From: Bowmanella denitrificans
Lineage (GTDB): Bacteria; Pseudomonadota; Gammaproteobacteria; Enterobacterales; Alteromonadaceae
NCBI RefSeq assembly: GCF_002887595.1
Contig: NZ_PEBU01000017.1
Location: forward strand, 1 to 64,000
Direction: 5' to 3'
DNA: 64,000 bases
Part shown: positions 1 through 8,816 of the stretch, one piece after another
Layout of the letters: each line of letters opens with the position of its first letter
How positions within the stretch are numbered: the stretch's first letter is position 1
Translations under genes and position numbers: made by a program
The notes under the pieces: model-generated
The model's input: only the letters and a program-made list of their open reading frames with translations
Database searches by the model: none
Told to the model about the DNA's origin: nothing

Positions 1-1029
1 CAACGGGGTTACGGTAATCTAAACGAGGCAGCTAACGAACTGTATCGACTGAGCCGTCAGGCAATTGATTCTGAAGTGCTGGCCATAGAACGTAGCGCTG
101 ACCAGCTTCGCGCTACTGTATTACAGTCCGCATTAGTGATTCCGGCTTCCTTATTAATTGCACTGCTTTTTGTTAAGTTGCTGATGCGACCAATAAACCA
201 ACTGAAGCCTCAGATAGGCCGACTGCAGGAGGGCAACTTTGACCAACCTGTCACCGTGGAAGGAGTACAGGATATTCAGGAGGTAGCGCAGATTCTGGAT
301 GCTATGCGCTTAAAGCTGCTGGATCTGGAGCAACAAAAAAGTCACTTTATCCGGCATATCTCTCATGAGTTGAAGACCCCACTGGCTGCCATCCGCGAAG
401 GAGCAGAACTTTTGTATGATGGTACGGCGGGTGCCCTGAATCCTGCTCAGCAAGAGGTTTCGGGTATTATCCGAACCAGTGTCAGTCGTCTGCAGTGTCT
501 GATTGAGGACCTACTGAACTTCAATATGGTGTTAGATAACAGCTCCGCCCTCAAACCACAGTCCAGTTATCTGTCATACAGTTTAGAACGTGTGCTGAAT
601 GATCGGGCCTTGGAGATTCAGGGTAAAAACTTACAGATACAGTTACCGGAGAATGACTTCAAGATGCCCTTACATCCTGAACACTTGCGGGTAATTCTGG
701 ATAATTTGCTGTCAAATGCGGTGAAGTTTTCACCGGCTCAGGGCAATATACAGATCTGTGCAGAGTTGGATGTGCATGTATTTTTGCTGAATGTCATTGA
801 TCAAGGTCCGGGAATCCCGAAAAATCAGCGTGAGCAGGTATTTGAGCCTTTCTTTCAGGGCAGCGTTCGTGCCGATGCAAAAATCAAAGGGAGTGGACTG
901 GGGCTGACGATTACTCGCGAGCTCGTGCAAAAGTATAATGGCCACATTCAACTAATGGACAGCCAGAAAGGCTGTCATTTCAAGATAAGCTTGCCCCACT
1001 CCGGGGTGGAGAAGATTATTCATGTTTAA
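1..1029 (+). CDS. glrK: Sensor histidine kinase GlrK/QseE, 5' truncated by window edge
   Basis: The reading frame is open from base 1 with no start, so the N-terminus lies outside the window; 342 residues are visible. A transmembrane segment (roughly residues 38-62) is followed by a HAMP-like linker, a HisKA dimerisation helix with the phospho-acceptor in SHELKTP, and a HATPase_c domain with N box (NLLSNAVKF), DQGPGIP and GSGLGL glycine boxes. It should autophosphorylate at the inner membrane and pass phosphate to GlrR, encoded two genes downstream. It overlaps qseG by 8 bp, so the three genes form one operon. The glrK-qseG-glrR order identifies it; in enterobacteria this system senses envelope stress and controls small-RNA genes through sigma-54, but its targets here are unknown. 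Confidence 0.9.
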   Translation, partial: QRGYGNLNEAANELYRLSRQAIDSEVLAIERSADQLRATVLQSALVIPASLLIALLFVKLLMRPINQLKPQIGRLQEGNFDQPVTVEGVQDIQEVAQILDAMRLKLLDLEQQKSHFIRHISHELKTPLAAIREGAELLYDGTAGALNPAQQEVSGIIRTSVSRLQCLIEDLLNFNMVLDNSSALKPQSSYLSYSLERVLNDRALEIQGKNLQIQLPENDFKMPLHPEHLRVILDNLLSNAVKFSPAQGNIQICAELDVHVFLLNVIDQGPGIPKNQREQVFEPFFQGSVRADAKIKGSGLGLTITRELVQKYNGHIQLMDSQKGCHFKISLPHSGVEKIIHV

Positions 1030-1582
1030 TTTAAGTAGCAAGTGTTTAGGGCTTATCTTGGCGACGATACTGTTGTCTGGATGCGAAACGTTGCCCTTCC
1101 TGCCACAAAATGAACCGCTGCCGGTCAATCAACCAGTCAGTGCTGAAGGGTACTATAAAAAGATAACTAAACTGGACAGCACGGGGATAAAGACTGAAGT
1201 CTCTCATCAACAACAATTAGCTGAGACAGGTGATGAGCAAGCGGCGATTCATTTGGTCATGCTTTATAGTTTACCTGGCTCGCCGCTGAAAAATTCGCAA
1301 CTGGCAAGAAGCCATTTGCGCCAGTATTTGCAGAAGCAGTCAGATGATGATTTAGGGCTTCTGCACTTGTTATCTGATCAGTTGGATGAGCAGATACAAC
1401 TACAGCGAGAGTCAACGGAGCTGGACGAAAAAATCCGGCGCCTACAGTCTGATTTAAAGAAAGAGCAAAGAGACAGGGAATGGTTGCAGAAACAGAAACA
1501 ATCTTTGGAACAACAATTGCAGCAATTAAAAGCAATTGAGAGAAATATTCTGAAGAGGGAAGCTGAAACCAATGGTAAATGA
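1022..1582 (+). CDS. qseG: QseG-like outer-membrane lipoprotein
   Basis: 186 residues with an N-terminal lipoprotein signal ending in a lipobox LSGC (Cys about residue 21). The C-terminal half (about residues 120-175) is rich in Q, E, K and L with heptad-like spacing and should form a coiled coil. It sits between a sensor kinase gene (8-bp overlap) and a sigma-54 activator gene (11-bp overlap), as qseG does in glrK-qseG-glrR operons, where the lipoprotein interacts with the kinase and helps control its activity. Sequence similarity alone is weak in this family, so the name rests mostly on gene order, size and lipobox. Confidence 0.75.
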   Translation: MFNLSSKCLGLILATILLSGCETLPFLPQNEPLPVNQPVSAEGYYKKITKLDSTGIKTEVSHQQQLAETGDEQAAIHLVMLYSLPGSPLKNSQLARSHLRQYLQKQSDDDLGLLHLLSDQLDEQIQLQRESTELDEKIRRLQSDLKKEQRDREWLQKQKQSLEQQLQQLKAIERNILKREAETNGK

Positions 1583-2933
1583 GGTAGCAGACAAGCGGGT
1601 TTTAGTCGTGGATGATGATCCATCCTTGTTGAAACTAATCAGTATGCGTTTGCTTGGCGCAGGTTACAAAGTGGAAAGTGCCGACAGTGGCAAACAGGCA
1701 TTGGGCATCATGGAGACCTTTAATCCGGATCTGGTTATCAGCGATCTGCGTATGGAGGGTATGGATGGCATGGCTTTGTTTGGTGCGACGCGGGAGCGCT
1801 ACCCAGGCATGCCGGTAATTATTCTTACAGCGCATGGCACTATCCCTGATGCAATAGAAGCGACTAAAAAAGGCGTATTCTCTTATCTGACAAAACCCTT
1901 TGACAGCCAACAATTGCTCACCGCCACAGCTGACGCAATCCGCTTGCATCCTATGGGGAGTGACGATAACCGCCAGACTGACGACAGCAATTGGCGTAGT
2001 GCCATTATCAGTCGCAGTGCCAAGATGGAAGAACTGCTACAGCAGGCCAGGCAAGTGGCAGACAGTGATGTCAGTATTTTAATAAACAGTCAAAGTGGTA
2101 CGGGTAAGGAATTGCTGGCCAAGGCCATTCACTTGATCAGTGACAGGGCCAGTGCACCTTTTGTGGCGGTAAACTGTGCAGCCATTCCCGAATCCCTATT
2201 TGAATCCGAGTTGTTTGGCCACACCAAAGGTGCATTTACCGGCGCAAATCGCGAGCATGTCGGCCTATTTCAGTCGGCAAATGGTGGCACCTTGTTCCTG
2301 GATGAAATTGGTGACATGCCTCTGAATTTTCAGGTGAAACTGCTACGAGCGCTGCAAGAGCGTGAAGTCAGGCCGGTTGGCGCAACACAGCCTATTAGCA
2401 TTGATGTGCGGATTATCAGTGCAACTCACCGCAACCTTGAGCAAGCCATCCAGGATGGAGAGTTCAGGGAAGATCTGTATTACCGCCTGAATGTCGTGGA
2501 ACTGAGATTGCCACCACTGGCAGAGCGTCGCGATGATATTCCCTTGCTGGTGAACCATTTCCTTAACCAGATATTGTCTCGCAGCAGAAAGCAGGTAACC
2601 GGCTATTCGGATGAGGCAATGGAGCTGCTGATTGCAGCGCCTTGGCCTGGTAATGTCAGGCAACTACAAAATGTGGTTGAGCAGACGGTGGCTTTATGCA
2701 GCGGCCCACTGATTCCGGCGGAGCTGGTGCAAAAAGCCCTGCGTGATAAACCCAGCTCTTTACCTTCCTTTGCCCGTGCCCGGGACGAGTTTGAGCGCCG
2801 ATATCTGGCAGATTTACTCAAAGCTACCACTGGTAATGTGACCCAGGCTGCAAGAATAGCAGGTAGGAATCGCACCGAATTCTACAAACTGCTGGATAAG
2901 CATCATTTGTCCCCGGAAGCGTTCCGGGAATAA
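1572..2933 (+). CDS. glrR: Sigma-54-dependent response regulator GlrR/QseF
   Basis: 453 residues in NtrC-type order: receiver domain (about 8-125, phospho-acceptor Asp in VISDLRM, conserved Lys in LTKPF), AAA+ sigma-54 activator domain (about 145-385) with the GAFTGA loop that contacts sigma-54, a Walker-A variant (SQSGTGKE) and Walker B (GGTLFLDEIGD), and a C-terminal Fis-type HTH (about 405-450). It is the partner of the kinase encoded at the start of the window. The ATG at 1572 overlaps qseG by 11 bp, implying translational coupling. Family knowledge gives phosphorylation-dependent activation of sigma-54 promoters; the regulated genes cannot be read from this window. Confidence 0.92.
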   Translation: MVNEVADKRVLVVDDDPSLLKLISMRLLGAGYKVESADSGKQALGIMETFNPDLVISDLRMEGMDGMALFGATRERYPGMPVIILTAHGTIPDAIEATKKGVFSYLTKPFDSQQLLTATADAIRLHPMGSDDNRQTDDSNWRSAIISRSAKMEELLQQARQVADSDVSILINSQSGTGKELLAKAIHLISDRASAPFVAVNCAAIPESLFESELFGHTKGAFTGANREHVGLFQSANGGTLFLDEIGDMPLNFQVKLLRALQEREVRPVGATQPISIDVRIISATHRNLEQAIQDGEFREDLYYRLNVVELRLPPLAERRDDIPLLVNHFLNQILSRSRKQVTGYSDEAMELLIAAPWPGNVRQLQNVVEQTVALCSGPLIPAELVQKALRDKPSSLPSFARARDEFERRYLADLLKATTGNVTQAARIAGRNRTEFYKLLDKHHLSPEAFRE

Positions 2934-3219
2934 GTCTTCAGTGGTCAGTAATCAGTTGGCAGTAATCAGTTGGCGGAGCAGGGGCGACCTGAACTGCCAA
3001 CTGTAAAGTAACCACGGATATTGAAGCTATTGTTGTTGGGCTTAAGCCCAACCCACAGTGGGTCGGACTTGAGTCCGACGGGATGTAAGCCGTCGGATCA
3101 AAGTGGCCAGTAATCAGTTGTCAGTTAGCAGAAATCCTTTGACAGAGCATGAGGGCGGGTCAGACTAAACTGCCAACTGCCAACTGCCAACTGCCAACTG
3201 CCAACTGCCAACTGCCAAC
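2934..3219. other. Repeat-rich convergent intergenic region
   Basis: No credible gene lies between the stop of glrR and the stop of ftsX. The region holds repeated CAGTAATCAGTTGGC-like units at the left, two palindromes in the middle (3035-3052 and 3062-3079) and a heptamer array at the right end (3168-3220). The left CAGTTGGC units are the reverse complement of the right GCCAACTG units, so the whole region could fold as a large imperfect hairpin. Short open frames through it encode only the repeat and are not convincing genes. Confidence 0.7.
3035..3079. repeat. Pair of REP-like palindromes
   Basis: GTTGGGCTTAAGCCCAAC (3035-3052) is a perfect 18-bp palindrome. GTCGGACTTGAGTCCGAC (3062-3079) has two 8-bp arms around a 2-nt centre. 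They lie 9 bp apart between two convergent genes. Size, GC-rich arms and location are like extragenic palindromic (REP-type) elements; they could also act as a weak bidirectional transcription barrier, though no T-run follows. Confidence 0.55.
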
Positions 3220-3220
3220 T
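3168..3220. repeat. Tandem heptamer array (AACTGCC) abutting ftsX stop codon
   Basis: Seven complete copies of AACTGCC (3168-3216) plus a partial AACT. The array ends exactly at the ftsX stop codon (complement of 3220-3222). The copies are identical, which suggests recent expansion by slippage. The 7-bp unit is not a codon multiple; the array is non-coding on the ftsX side. Confidence 0.85.
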
Positions 3221-4200
3221 TATTTAGGTTCTATGGCACGGATATGCTTATGCACGGATATCATTGAGCCGGCCAGACCCAGAAAAACGGATAATCCCAA
3301 CATGGTCAGCAGGGCATCGCCTTGCAGGCCGTCGAGACTAAACTGGGTTTGATACAATTGCGCCACTTTGGCAATGCTGTCACTCATCCACCATAAAAGT
3401 AGTGCTACGGTAACCCAGGCCAGTAAACCGCCAAGCAAACCATACCAGAAGCCGGTGTAGAGAAACGGACGTTGAATAAAGGCATCGGTGGCGCCAACCA
3501 GCTTCATGACCAGAATTTCGTCGCGCTTATTGAGGATATTTAAGCGTATGGTATTGCCAATAATCAGTACCACCGCCAGAAATAATAACAGCGCAATGAC
3601 GCTGACCAGTTCTTTAGCAATACCAACCAGGCCATGTAAGCGTTCCAACCACTGAATATCCAACTGGCCGACTTCTACTTCACGCTCTTTGCGTAATTTA
3701 TCCAATAGCAGCCCTGCGGCTGTGGGGGACGTATGTTTGCTGGTGGGGGTAACCAGTAAGACGTCGGGAAGAGGGTTATCGTCCAGGTGGTTAAGGGCAT
3801 CACCAAAGCCGGACAATTGCTTAAATTCATCCATGGCCTGACTTTTGTCTATATGCTCAACCTTTTCAATCTCTGGCCAAAGTCCAAGCCGGGTTTGTAA
3901 TTGGTGAATATCGCCAATCTGCGTACTGCGATGCAAGAACAGCGTGATCTCTGAAGCCTGATCCCAGCCTGCGCTGACTCTTTCGGTATTCTTCAACAAT
4001 ATATACAAGGTACTGGGTAAGGTAATGCTCAGCCCCAGAACTGCGATGGTCATCATTGACGCCGCGCGGTTGCGCCACAGTTCACCTAAACTGGCCAGGG
4101 CCTGGCGTATATGGCTGACAAAAAACATGGTGAGTTGCTGTAATGGTGAAATACCCACCCGTTCAGCCCCCTGGGCACGACCTTTAAATAGCAGGCTCAT
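3220..4200 (-). CDS. ftsX: Cell division protein FtsX
   Basis: 326 residues. A cytoplasmic N-terminus with basic and polar residues is followed by TM1 (about residues 50-72), a periplasmic domain (about 75-200) and three further TM segments in the last 130 residues, the four-TM layout of FtsX. With FtsE it forms an ABC-type complex at the division septum that controls peptidoglycan amidases through their activators rather than transporting a substrate. The gene is the last of the operon ftsY-ftsE-ftsX (reverse strand) and overlaps ftsE by 17 bp. Its stop codon touches the heptamer array, so expansion there could change the end of the mRNA. Confidence 0.93.
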   Translation of the reverse strand: MSLLFKGRAQGAERVGISPLQQLTMFFVSHIRQALASLGELWRNRAASMMTIAVLGLSITLPSTLYILLKNTERVSAGWDQASEITLFLHRSTQIGDIHQLQTRLGLWPEIEKVEHIDKSQAMDEFKQLSGFGDALNHLDDNPLPDVLLVTPTSKHTSPTAAGLLLDKLRKEREVEVGQLDIQWLERLHGLVGIAKELVSVIALLLFLAVVLIIGNTIRLNILNKRDEILVMKLVGATDAFIQRPFLYTGFWYGLLGGLLAWVTVALLLWWMSDSIAKVAQLYQTQFSLDGLQGDALLTMLGLSVFLGLAGSMISVHKHIRAIEPK

Positions 4201-4885
4201 CGTCGTCTCCTGGCCATTCTTCTGTTAACCCGTCGGTGATCATCTGGCCTTTCTTTAAAGTCAAAGTGCGATACTTCATGCGGGCTATCAGTCCCAGATC
4301 ATGGGTGGCAATAAGTACCGCAACGCCTGCCTGGTTAAAGTCTTCGAAAAGACGGATGATCTCCAGTGATAGCTTGGGATCCAGGTTGCCGGTGGGCTCA
4401 TCCGCCAAAAGCAGTGGCGGCTTGTTCACTACGGCCCTGGCAATGCCAACACGCTGCTGTTCACCACCGGACAGGGTAATCGGCAGGCAGCGGCTTTTAT
4501 CCGCCAGTCCCACCCTTTCTAGCACTGCACCAACACGCTTTGCAATTTCCTTATGCGTATGGCCCTCGATAATCAGCGGTAGAGCCACATTGTCAAATAC
4601 AGATTTGTCCATTAACAATTGGTGGCTTTGAAATATCATGCCGATGTCACGGCGAATAAAAGGCACTTGGCGGCGGTGGATGACATTCAAGTCGTGACCG
4701 TTGATCAGTACCCTCCCCACTGTAGGGCGCTCCATAATACTGATAAGCTTCAGCAGTGTGCTTTTTCCTGCCCCGGAATGGCCTGTTAAAAAGGCCATTT
4801 CACCTGGTGCAATATGGAAATTAACCTGGCGCAGGGCTTGCTGACCGCCGGGATAAGTCTTACTGACCTGCTCAAAGCGAATCAT
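4184..4885 (-). CDS. ftsE: Cell division ATP-binding protein FtsE
   Basis: 233 residues of a complete ABC ATPase: Walker A GHSGAGKST (about 36-44), signature LSGGEQQRVGIARA (about 138), Walker B LLLADEPTGNLD and the H-loop in IATHD. The start MIRFEQVSKTYPGG is the typical FtsE N-terminus. It powers the FtsEX complex at the septum. It lies 2 bp downstream of the ftsY stop and overlaps ftsX by 17 bp, so the three are very probably cotranscribed and coupled. Confidence 0.95.
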   Translation of the reverse strand: MIRFEQVSKTYPGGQQALRQVNFHIAPGEMAFLTGHSGAGKSTLLKLISIMERPTVGRVLINGHDLNVIHRRQVPFIRRDIGMIFQSHQLLMDKSVFDNVALPLIIEGHTHKEIAKRVGAVLERVGLADKSRCLPITLSGGEQQRVGIARAVVNKPPLLLADEPTGNLDPKLSLEIIRLFEDFNQAGVAVLIATHDLGLIARMKYRTLTLKKGQMITDGLTEEWPGDDDEPAI

Positions 4886-4887
4886 GG

Positions 4888-6123
<1,236 letters not shown>

Positions 6124-6210
6124 GAGCGTTAGAGATCCTTTGAAAAACGTTGGGTTATCGGCCCTGGCCGATTAGACTGTGCGCAATCATAGCATTTCTT
6201 GAATTGACAA

Positions 6211-6795
6211 ATGAAGCGAGCTGTAAAACGCCCGGCCTCAGCCATGGGCAGTATTCGCATTATTGGTGGACGTTGGCGTGGCAGAAAGTTACCGGTGCTG
6301 GATGTCGAGGGGCTTCGTCCAACGACCGACAGAACCAAAGAGACCTTGTTTAACTGGTTGGCTGCGCATACCGCCGATAGCCGCTGTCTGGATGCCTTTG
6401 CCGGTAGTGGAGGATTGGGTTTTGAAGCTTTGTCCCGGTTTGCTGATTCGGTAACCTTTGTTGAAAAAGACCGTCAGGCTGCTGAGCTGTTAACCAAAAA
6501 TATCCAGCTTGTTGGGGCGCAAAACCAAGCCAAAGTGATAAACACCTCGTTACAGGTTTTTCTCGCACAATGTCAGCAAGGATTTGATCTGGTCTTTCTT
6601 GACCCACCCTTTCACCACAATCTGCTGGTGGAGGTCATACCATTATTGACGCAATATAAACTGCTGAATCCCGCTGCGCTTATTTATGTTGAGGCGGAAC
6701 TTGAAGCGACTCTGCCTGTCCCTGATTCATGGCAGCAACTTAAGCACAAGCAGACCAAACAGGTCAGTTATCAATTATTTCAGTATCTGGGGTGA
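6211..6795 (+). CDS. rsmD: 16S rRNA (guanine(966)-N2)-methyltransferase RsmD
   Basis: 194 residues matching RsmD in length and landmarks: IRIIGGRWRGRKLPV near the N-terminus, LRPTTDRTKETLFNWL, SAM-binding DAFAGSGGLGFEALSR, and the catalytic DPPF in LVFLDPPF. It methylates guanine 966 of 16S rRNA during small-subunit assembly. The ATG at 6211 is used because it gives the usual N-terminal length; a second in-frame ATG at 6244 is possible, and neither has a strong ribosome binding site. Divergent from ftsY; dgkA follows after 3 bp, so the two are probably cotranscribed. Confidence 0.93.
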   Translation: MKRAVKRPASAMGSIRIIGGRWRGRKLPVLDVEGLRPTTDRTKETLFNWLAAHTADSRCLDAFAGSGGLGFEALSRFADSVTFVEKDRQAAELLTKNIQLVGAQNQAKVINTSLQVFLAQCQQGFDLVFLDPPFHHNLLVEVIPLLTQYKLLNPAALIYVEAELEATLPVPDSWQQLKHKQTKQVSYQLFQYLG

Positions 6796-6798
6796 GAA

Positions 6799-7170
6799 AT
6801 GCAAAAGCCTAATGGCACTGGATTGACCAGAATATGGCGCGCAGCAATCTGTTCAGTGGACGGTATAGGGTATGCGTTTCGCCACGAAGCTGCATTTCGT
6901 CAGGAGCTAATGCTTTGTGCCGTGATGATCCCATTGGCTTTCTGGTTAGCCAACACACCGGTTGAACTGGTGCTGCTAACTGGACCGTTAATATTGTTAC
7001 TGGTGGTGGAATGTATTAACAGTGCAATCGAGGCGGCTATTGACCGAATCAGCACAGACAGGCATCCATTGTCAAAACAAGCCAAAGATCTGGGGTCGGC
7101 AGCAGTGTTTTTCAGTATGCTGATTATACTGATGTCCTGGCTGGCGATTGCCCTGCCAAAAGCATTCTAG
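6799..7170 (+). CDS. dgkA: Diacylglycerol kinase DgkA
   Basis: 123 residues, the usual size of the small integral-membrane diacylglycerol kinase. An N-terminal amphipathic helix (TRIWRAAICSVDGIGYAFRHEAAFRQE) precedes three TM helices, and the active-site helix ECINSAIEAAIDR is intact. It phosphorylates diacylglycerol to phosphatidic acid using ATP, recycling lipid released by head-group transfer to periplasmic sugars. Starts 3 bp after rsmD. Confident from the signature helix and length. Confidence 0.93.
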   Translation: MQKPNGTGLTRIWRAAICSVDGIGYAFRHEAAFRQELMLCAVMIPLAFWLANTPVELVLLTGPLILLLVVECINSAIEAAIDRISTDRHPLSKQAKDLGSAAVFFSMLIILMSWLAIALPKAF

Positions 7171-7182
7171 TGTCGCTGTTAA

Positions 7183-7758
7183 TCAGATTTCCAGGCCGAT
7201 ATTGCTGATACCTTCTTCCACCGCCATAGTGCGTAAAGCTGTTATGCTATTTTTATCTCTGGGAAGTGTCTCAACCAAGTCCAGTAATTCATTTTGAAAG
7301 GCGACTTCCCATTGCATAAGTGGGTGAGCTTTAATCTGTTTAGCGTCTAGTTCATCTTCGCTGGTAGCCTCAATAAAGGCTTCTACCGATCCCTGAGAAA
7401 GCTTACTGATCACCACCGCGCCCTGTGCATCTTCGCCCATCATCAACTGTAATAAGGCTGCAAAAGACATGCAGAGATCGATAGCCGGATAAACACCGTA
7501 AGTGTCAAATTCATTGGCGTCCGGGGTGGCTTCTTCTATTCGTTCCAGATGCACCGCCAGGTTTAATTTGGCTTTTGGATTGGCCAGCCAGTCCCATACC
7601 GCATTCAGACTGTTGCGATACTGTTCCGCATCACCAAATTCACAGACTTCGCAGAACAGTAAATAATTCGGCAGGCTGCGTTCTACCAGCGTGGCACCAA
7701 AGGCCACTGCCTGCCAGCCTTCCAGCGTGCGTACTCGTTGAAAAGTGTTGAGTTTCAT
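7183..7758 (-). CDS. yjaG: DUF416 family protein, YjaG-like
   Basis: 191 residues related to E. coli YjaG: shared landmarks are the LEGWQAVAFGATLVERSLPNY-type opening, FGDAEQYRNSLNAVWDWL, EEATPDANEFDTYGVYPAIDLC and the C-terminal SNIGLEI. The protein has no known enzymatic motif and its biochemical role is not established. It is soluble and mostly helical by composition. Its start overlaps the stop of the MarC-type gene by 4 bp, so they are cotranscribed; whether they act together is unknown. Confidence 0.85.
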   Translation of the reverse strand: MKLNTFQRVRTLEGWQAVAFGATLVERSLPNYLLFCEVCEFGDAEQYRNSLNAVWDWLANPKAKLNLAVHLERIEEATPDANEFDTYGVYPAIDLCMSFAALLQLMMGEDAQGAVVISKLSQGSVEAFIEATSEDELDAKQIKAHPLMQWEVAFQNELLDLVETLPRDKNSITALRTMAVEEGISNIGLEI

Positions 7759-8348
7759 ACGCTGTGCTCCAAATACTTAGCTATGCCGTCCAGGAACATC
7801 TGTATTGATATCATCGCCAGAATCATCCCCATAAGACGTTCTACTGCCGTTAATCCGCGCTCACCCAGTAAGCGGTGGAATAAACCAGAAAACATTAGAA
7901 TGGCCGACGACGCCAGCCAGGCAGAAACAGCTGCAATGGTCCAGTCAGTCATGCGGCTTGGGTCCTGATTGGCGATCAGAATCAATGCGGCCAGCAAGGA
8001 GGGGCCTGCAACTAATGGAATAGCCAACGGCACCAGAAACGGCTCTGAATCAGAACTATGGCCAACCGGACCGCCGGGTTGAGGGAAAATCATCCTGATG
8101 GCAATCAGGAACAATACTATCCCTCCGGCAATACTAACCGTTTCCTGACGTACGTTGAGAAAATCCAGTACTGCCTGTCCGCTATACAGAAACAGCAACA
8201 TAATGGCCAGGGAAAATAATAACTCACGCGCCACAATATAGCGTCTGCGACGTGATGGGATCCCCTTGAGTACGGACATAAAAATGGGCAAATTCCCCAA
8301 AGGATCCATAATAAAAAACAACATAATGGCGGCAGACCAGGTATCCAT
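7755..8348 (-). CDS. MarC/YhgN family integral membrane protein
   Basis: 197 residues with six hydrophobic segments and the MarC-family opening (FFIMDPLGNLPIF). Further family marks are the glycine-rich segment around GGIVLFLIAIRMIF and PLAIPLVAGPSLLA. Members are inner-membrane proteins; the early link to multidrug resistance was not upheld and the transported substrate is unknown. Length and motifs fit E. coli YhgN better than MarC itself. Upstream gene of a two-gene unit with the YjaG-like gene (4-bp overlap). Confidence 0.85.
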   Translation of the reverse strand: MDTWSAAIMLFFIMDPLGNLPIFMSVLKGIPSRRRRYIVARELLFSLAIMLLFLYSGQAVLDFLNVRQETVSIAGGIVLFLIAIRMIFPQPGGPVGHSSDSEPFLVPLAIPLVAGPSLLAALILIANQDPSRMTDWTIAAVSAWLASSAILMFSGLFHRLLGERGLTAVERLMGMILAMISIQMFLDGIAKYLEHSV

Positions 8349-8552
8349 TGATTTCCCAGCAGTAGAGTGACATTCTTTTAGTCTGTCTATTATCTGTCAA
8401 AAGCGGCAGACTTTCAGTAAGTTAATTGAAAAGACCTGAATCAGGGCGCATTAGCCACAGGTTTAGTGCATAAATGTCTATCCGGCAGCAGGTTGTCTGA
8501 ATTGGGCGGACTATAATGAATCAGAATTCTTATAATAAAGAGGAATACAGCA

Positions 8553-8735
8553 ATGAGTTTGATGTCGGTGTCTGAAGTGGCCGAGTATCTGGGAGTGCAA
8601 GAGATCAGGGTGGAACGTCTGGAACGGGAAAGTCTCTTGGTGGCAAGAGATAAAGATGCAGAGGGGAAACCGTTGTTTGACAGCGAAGATGTACGCAAAT
8701 ATAAAGAGTTTGCCGAACGTCTGGGCGGAATTTAA
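8553..8735 (+). CDS. Small MerR/excisionase-like HTH protein
   Basis: 60 residues. The opening SVSEVAEYLGVQEIRVERLERESLL and the following DAEGKPLFDSEDVRKYKEF match the winged-helix arrangement of MerR/excisionase-type DNA-binding domains (helix-turn-helix, then a short wing and a dipolar helix), with no effector domain. A ribosome binding site (AAAGAGGAAT) precedes the ATG, and a strong terminator overlaps the stop codon, so it is a stand-alone transcript. No integrase or phage gene is nearby, so it is probably a conserved chromosomal small regulator rather than an excisionase. Function unknown. Confidence 0.75.
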   Translation: MSLMSVSEVAEYLGVQEIRVERLERESLLVARDKDAEGKPLFDSEDVRKYKEFAERLGGI

Positions 8736-8770
8736 TTAAAAAGGGAAGCCAGTCGCTTCCCTTTTTAATT
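8734..8770. terminator. Bidirectional rho-independent terminator
   Basis: A perfect 16-bp stem (8734-8749 with 8755-8770) around the loop CAGTC. Its ends are A-rich on one side and T-rich on the other, so it can stop transcripts from the small HTH gene (+) and from pepB (-). The 5' arm overlaps the last two bases of the HTH stop codon. Confidence 0.93.
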
Positions 8771-8816
8771 CCATTGCAATTCCAGCTAGTTTAGCTGGAG
8801 GTTGTCATTTTACTCA

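Noticed and set aside
3149-3352. Open frame across the heptamer array and into ftsX antisense
   Set aside because: It encodes the repeat (repeated short peptide units) and then antisense to ftsX; no ribosome site and no homology.
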